Origin: Bacillota bacterium
GTDB lineage: Bacteria; Bacillota; Clostridia; Acetivibrionales; DSM-1351
Direction: 5' to 3'
Length of the DNA stretch: 24,267 nt
Assembly (NCBI GenBank): GCA_023433945.1
Contig: JAEYTP010000086.1
Coordinates: 1-24,267 of the forward strand
The position numbers and the translations under genes are program-made. Below the pieces are notes generated by a model, which worked only from the letters and a program-made list of their open reading frames with translations, was not told where the DNA came from and searched no databases. Shown piece after piece: positions 21,457 to 24,267 of this stretch. Within the stretch, counting starts at the first letter, position 1, and each line of letters starts with the position of its first letter.

Positions 21457-23130
21457 ATGGATTTTACAGTTTTATTTTTCTTTATGGCTGCTATAGCCAT
21501 ATACATAGTTATTGCAATGATTTCTAGAGCAAAAAGGAATGCAGCTTACAGACAGCAAATAAGGAACTCTTGGGGGAAGATACCTCAAAATAAAATAAAA
21601 CAGGATGATTTTGAATCAATTGCTTGCTATTATCGGAATAAAACAAAAAATGATAAACATGCTTTCTTTATTGATGATATTACATGGGATGATTTAGACA
21701 TGAACAGGGTATTTGAAAGAATCAATAGCACTTCATCGGTTGTTGGGGAAGAATACCTTTATAATCTATTGCGCGAGTTGAAATTCGACAGTTCTGAATT
21801 AGCTAAAAGACAGCAGCTTATTGAACTTTTCAAAAAAAATACTGATAAACGCGAGCAACTTCAACTCTACTTTGCCAAGATGGGAAAGCAGCGCTACCTA
21901 AATATTTTTGAGTATTTAAATGGTAATCGCAGTACTTATAGAAAGAGTGCAACTCTGTTTAATATCCTTCTGACAATATTCTTGGTATCCCCTGTAATAA
22001 CATTATTTACTCCTATAGGAGGAATACTCCTTATAGCATCATTACTTACTAATATTGCTGTTTATTTCAAGACAAGGGATGAAATAGTAGGGCATTTGGA
22101 ATCACTAGGCTATATAGTAGGAATGGCAAACATCGCAAGAAAGGCTGCAAGGATTGACTTTCCTGAGATACAAGAATATTTGGATGTTTTAAAGGCATCG
22201 GTATCCTCAATTAAAGGCATCAGTTTTAACGCATTTTTTAGTATATTTTATACTACTGAAAATTACTTTCTAGAAATGATTAAGGTGATTTTTCTTGGAG
22301 AACCAATCGCTTTTTACAGACTTTTTAATTTATTGAAAAAGCACTCGGTGGAATTGACTAGAATATATGAGATAGTTGGGTATTTAGATAGCTTGATGTC
22401 AATAGCTTCTTACAGAGAGAGTATAGGTTGTTATTGCACGCCGGAGCTTACATTAGGTGCAAGAAACATCAGCTTCAAGAATTTAAAGCACCCGCTTATA
22501 GATGATTGCGTTGATAATTCGCTAACCACACAAAAATCCATTATTATTACAGGGTCTAATGCATCCGGAAAATCAACTCTTTTGAAGGCTTTGTCGATAA
22601 ATGCTGTATTTGCACAAACAATATGCACTTGTCATGCAGATAGCTATAGCTCAGGATATTTCAAGGTTTATAGCTCGATGGCGCTCAAGGATAATCTTGA
22701 AATGAAAGAAAGCTACTACATTGTTGAAATAAAGTCCCTAAAGAGAATTCTTGAGGCATTCGATGATGAAACACCTTGCTTGTGCATTATTGATGAGGTT
22801 TTGAGAGGTACAAATACTATTGAGAGAATTGCAGCTTCATCAGAAATAATAAACTGTTTTGCAAAGGCAAATTGCATTTGTATATGCGCAACACATGACC
22901 TTGAATTGACAAGAATACTTGACGGTGCAGTAGACAACTATCATTTTCAAGAGTATTTTAGCCAAAATGAAATTAAGTTTGATTACAAATTGTATGATGG
23001 TCCATCAAATACAAAAAATGCTATTAATCTGCTTAAAATTTTAGGCTATAGCGATAAAATTGTATCCAATGCAACTAAACGTGCACAAAGGTTTGAAGCC
23101 GAAGGATACTGGGATAAGATTTACATTTAA
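21457..23130 (+). CDS. membrane-anchored MutS-like ATPase
   Basis: A 557-residue protein carrying the MutS core and ATPase domains without the mismatch-recognition domain. An N-terminal membrane helix (about 4-22) and a hairpin of two helices (about 165-203) indicate membrane attachment. Walker A is GSNASGKST (366-374), Walker B CLCIIDEVLRGTN (441-453, Asp446/Glu447), and ATHD (His480) follows, all matching MutS ATPases. The N-terminal F/Y-W-x-N mismatch motif is absent, so classical mismatch repair is unlikely. Databases usually call such proteins MutS family DNA mismatch repair protein; their role is unknown to me. Start ATG 21457 has AAGGAG. It starts 22 bp after the ATPase gene, so it is probably co-transcribed. 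Confidence 0.85.
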   Translation: MDFTVLFFFMAAIAIYIVIAMISRAKRNAAYRQQIRNSWGKIPQNKIKQDDFESIACYYRNKTKNDKHAFFIDDITWDDLDMNRVFERINSTSSVVGEEYLYNLLRELKFDSSELAKRQQLIELFKKNTDKREQLQLYFAKMGKQRYLNIFEYLNGNRSTYRKSATLFNILLTIFLVSPVITLFTPIGGILLIASLLTNIAVYFKTRDEIVGHLESLGYIVGMANIARKAARIDFPEIQEYLDVLKASVSSIKGISFNAFFSIFYTTENYFLEMIKVIFLGEPIAFYRLFNLLKKHSVELTRIYEIVGYLDSLMSIASYRESIGCYCTPELTLGARNISFKNLKHPLIDDCVDNSLTTQKSIIITGSNASGKSTLLKALSINAVFAQTICTCHADSYSSGYFKVYSSMALKDNLEMKESYYIVEIKSLKRILEAFDDETPCLCIIDEVLRGTNTIERIAASSEIINCFAKANCICICATHDLELTRILDGAVDNYHFQEYFSQNEIKFDYKLYDGPSNTKNAINLLKILGYSDKIVSNATKRAQRFEAEGYWDKIYI

Positions 23131-23200
23131 ATCCAAAATATCAATTTTAATACTTGGGATTTTATGTTATTATGTAATAGAAAGGGATGATTACATAATA

Positions 23201-24058
23201 ATGCATAATAAAAATAAACCATCAAAAGAGATTTTCCGGTATTTCTTTATGTTCCTTGGTACCATATTAGCCGCCATTGGGCTGGAGGTTTTCCTTGTTC
23301 CAAACAATATTATAGATGGCGGAGTAGTAGGTATCTCAATTATTACAAGTTATTTAACCAACATTCCACTGAGTGTTTTCGTTGTATTGTTTAATTTACC
23401 CTTCTTGTTTCTGGGGTATAAGCAAATAGGCAAAACCTTTGTAATCTCTTCGCTGTTTTCTATTATATTCTTATCCATATTTCTATATCTACTGCATCCT
23501 TTGGAGAAGGCAACTGATGATAAGCTATTAGCAACGGTATTCGGCGGTATTATTCTGGGTATCGGTGTAGGACTTATTATAAGGTATGGGGGTTCACTTG
23601 ACGGCACCGAAATGATTGCTATTATAATTAACAAAAAATCAGCATTTTCAGTTGGTGAAATAGTTATGTGCTTCAACATATTTATTTTGAGCAGTGCTGG
23701 TTTGGTGTTTGGGTGGGACAGAGCAATGTACTCTATACTGGCTTACTTTGTAACGTTTAAGGTTATTGACATTACAATAGATGGACTGAATGAAGCTAAA
23801 GCGGCATTTATTATATCTGATTTTCATGAAGATATTGCATCTGCAATTTGGGATAGATTAGGTAGATCGGTGACATGCTTATATGCAAAGGGCGGACCAA
23901 AGGAACAAAACTCAATAGTACTTTATTCGGTGGTAACACGTCTTGAAATTGCAAAACTTAAATCCATTGTTCATGACAAAGATGAAAATGCGTTTGTAAC
24001 CATACAGGATATAAATGATGTAATGGGTGGAAAGCATAAGAAAAGGGCTATTCATTAG
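23201..24058 (+). CDS. YitT-family membrane protein (DUF161/DUF2179)
   Basis: A 285-residue protein with five to six membrane helices (from about residue 12 to 190) and a soluble C-terminal domain of about 80 residues. Typical YitT phrases are GLEVFLVPNNIIDGGVVGIS, LFNLPFLFLGYKQIG, RYGGSLDGTEMIAI and a DUF2179-like end (AAFIISDFHEDIASAIWDRLGRSVT, then VVTRLEIAKLKSIVHDKDENAFVTIQDINDVMG). Function of the family is uncertain. Reading could extend to 23060 inside the MutS-like gene, but the conserved part starts after MHNKNKPSKE, so I use ATG 23201; the AAAGGGATGAT upstream is somewhat distant. The 70-bp spacer after the MutS-like gene is compatible with one operon. Confidence 0.87.
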   Translation: MHNKNKPSKEIFRYFFMFLGTILAAIGLEVFLVPNNIIDGGVVGISIITSYLTNIPLSVFVVLFNLPFLFLGYKQIGKTFVISSLFSIIFLSIFLYLLHPLEKATDDKLLATVFGGIILGIGVGLIIRYGGSLDGTEMIAIIINKKSAFSVGEIVMCFNIFILSSAGLVFGWDRAMYSILAYFVTFKVIDITIDGLNEAKAAFIISDFHEDIASAIWDRLGRSVTCLYAKGGPKEQNSIVLYSVVTRLEIAKLKSIVHDKDENAFVTIQDINDVMGGKHKKRAIH

Positions 24059-24123
24059 TTTTAATGTTTTTTATCTTCTTATCGAAACATTTTTCTGAAA
24101 AGTGCTCTATTCTACCTAAAAAC

Positions 24124-24153
24124 TTGCAAATACCATCAAAGAAGGTTTATAAT
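24124..24153 (+). promoter_or_regulatory. SigA-type promoter of the ferredoxin oxidoreductase operon
   Basis: A perfect -10 TATAAT (24148-24153) has TTGCAA (24124-24129) 18 bp upstream. It lies 75 bp before the start of the KorD-like gene, giving that operon a start independent of YitT. Confidence 0.55.
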
Positions 24154-24227
24154 AATCAAGAGTCTAAAGCAGTTTTTCTAAAATTCTTAGGAGTTTTTCA
24201 AATTAATAAATAAGTGAGGTTTTGAAA

Positions 24228-24267
24228 ATGGCTAAGGTTATATTTCACGAAGAAAAATGCAAGGGTT
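24228..24267 (+). CDS. 4Fe-4S ferredoxin-type subunit, KorD-like, 5' end only
   Basis: Only 13 codons are in the window: MAKVIFHEEKCKG, preceded by GTGAGGT at 8 nt. The sequence up to the first cysteine (EEKCKG) is the usual beginning of the small ferredoxin subunit of 2-oxoglutarate/2-oxoacid:ferredoxin oxidoreductases (KorD/VorD type), whose genes for the other subunits normally follow. The rest lies outside, so the assignment rests on a short match and on its own promoter. Confidence 0.55.
   Translation, partial: MAKVIFHEEKCKG

Noticed and set aside
23060..23200. Longer YitT frame starting inside the MutS-like gene
   Set aside because: The extra residues are unlike the family and overlap coding sequence of the upstream gene.

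Overview
The window looks like the chromosome of a low-GC, endospore-forming Firmicute of the class Clostridia. The reasons are its strong AT richness, near-consensus purine-rich ribosome binding sites, the stage II sporulation gene spoIIM, TTG/GTG starts beside ATG, and anaerobe-type genes (a PaaK-like CoA ligase, the beginning of a 2-oxoacid:ferredoxin oxidoreductase operon, a flavodoxin with a cysteine cluster). No phage, insertion sequence, CRISPR array or rRNA is visible. All genes except the truncated tRNA and one very small ORF run on the + strand.

Layout. (1) 1-98: 5' part of a minus-strand CAU-anticodon tRNA with a near-perfect promoter. (2) 274-3534: three tandem, mutually diverged M42 metallo-aminopeptidases. 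(3) 3765-5396: a beta-CASP metallo-beta-lactamase ribonuclease-like protein ending at a strong terminator. (4) 5546-8786: an LtaS-like membrane sulfatase with an Asn/Ser linker, then a secreted lysozyme-like protein, a probable envelope pair. (5) 8886-11989: a lactate-permease-family transporter and a phenylacetate-CoA-ligase-like enzyme, separated by a degenerate 30-bp tandem repeat array. (6) 12127-13390: proC overlapping rnhA. (7) 13439-13567: an overlooked 42-codon minus-strand ORF with its own Shine-Dalgarno. (8) 13699-15989: nudF-like Nudix hydrolase, spoIIM and xerD. I recall B. subtilis having these three in the same order. (9) 16202-18677: CopZ-like metal-binding protein, amidohydrolase, and a membrane-anchored protein of unknown function. 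(10) 18933-24058: flavodoxin-type oxidoreductase, a 20-bp tandem array, then tcdA, a MinD/ParA-like P-loop ATPase, a membrane-anchored MutS-like ATPase and a YitT-family protein, possibly one operon. (11) 24228 to the end: start of a KorD-like 4Fe-4S protein with its own promoter.

The genes are largely housekeeping. What stands out is the intergenic DNA: at least six spacers carry short tandem repeats of unrelated sequence (units of about 14, 20, 20, 24, 30 and 48-56 bp), one of them a triplicated terminator-like hairpin. Together with the small minus-strand ORF at 13439-13567 and the hairpin plus SigE-like promoter before spoIIM, these are the observations most worth checking. I found no convincing new multi-gene system. 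All calls come from reading the sequence; no database search was run.
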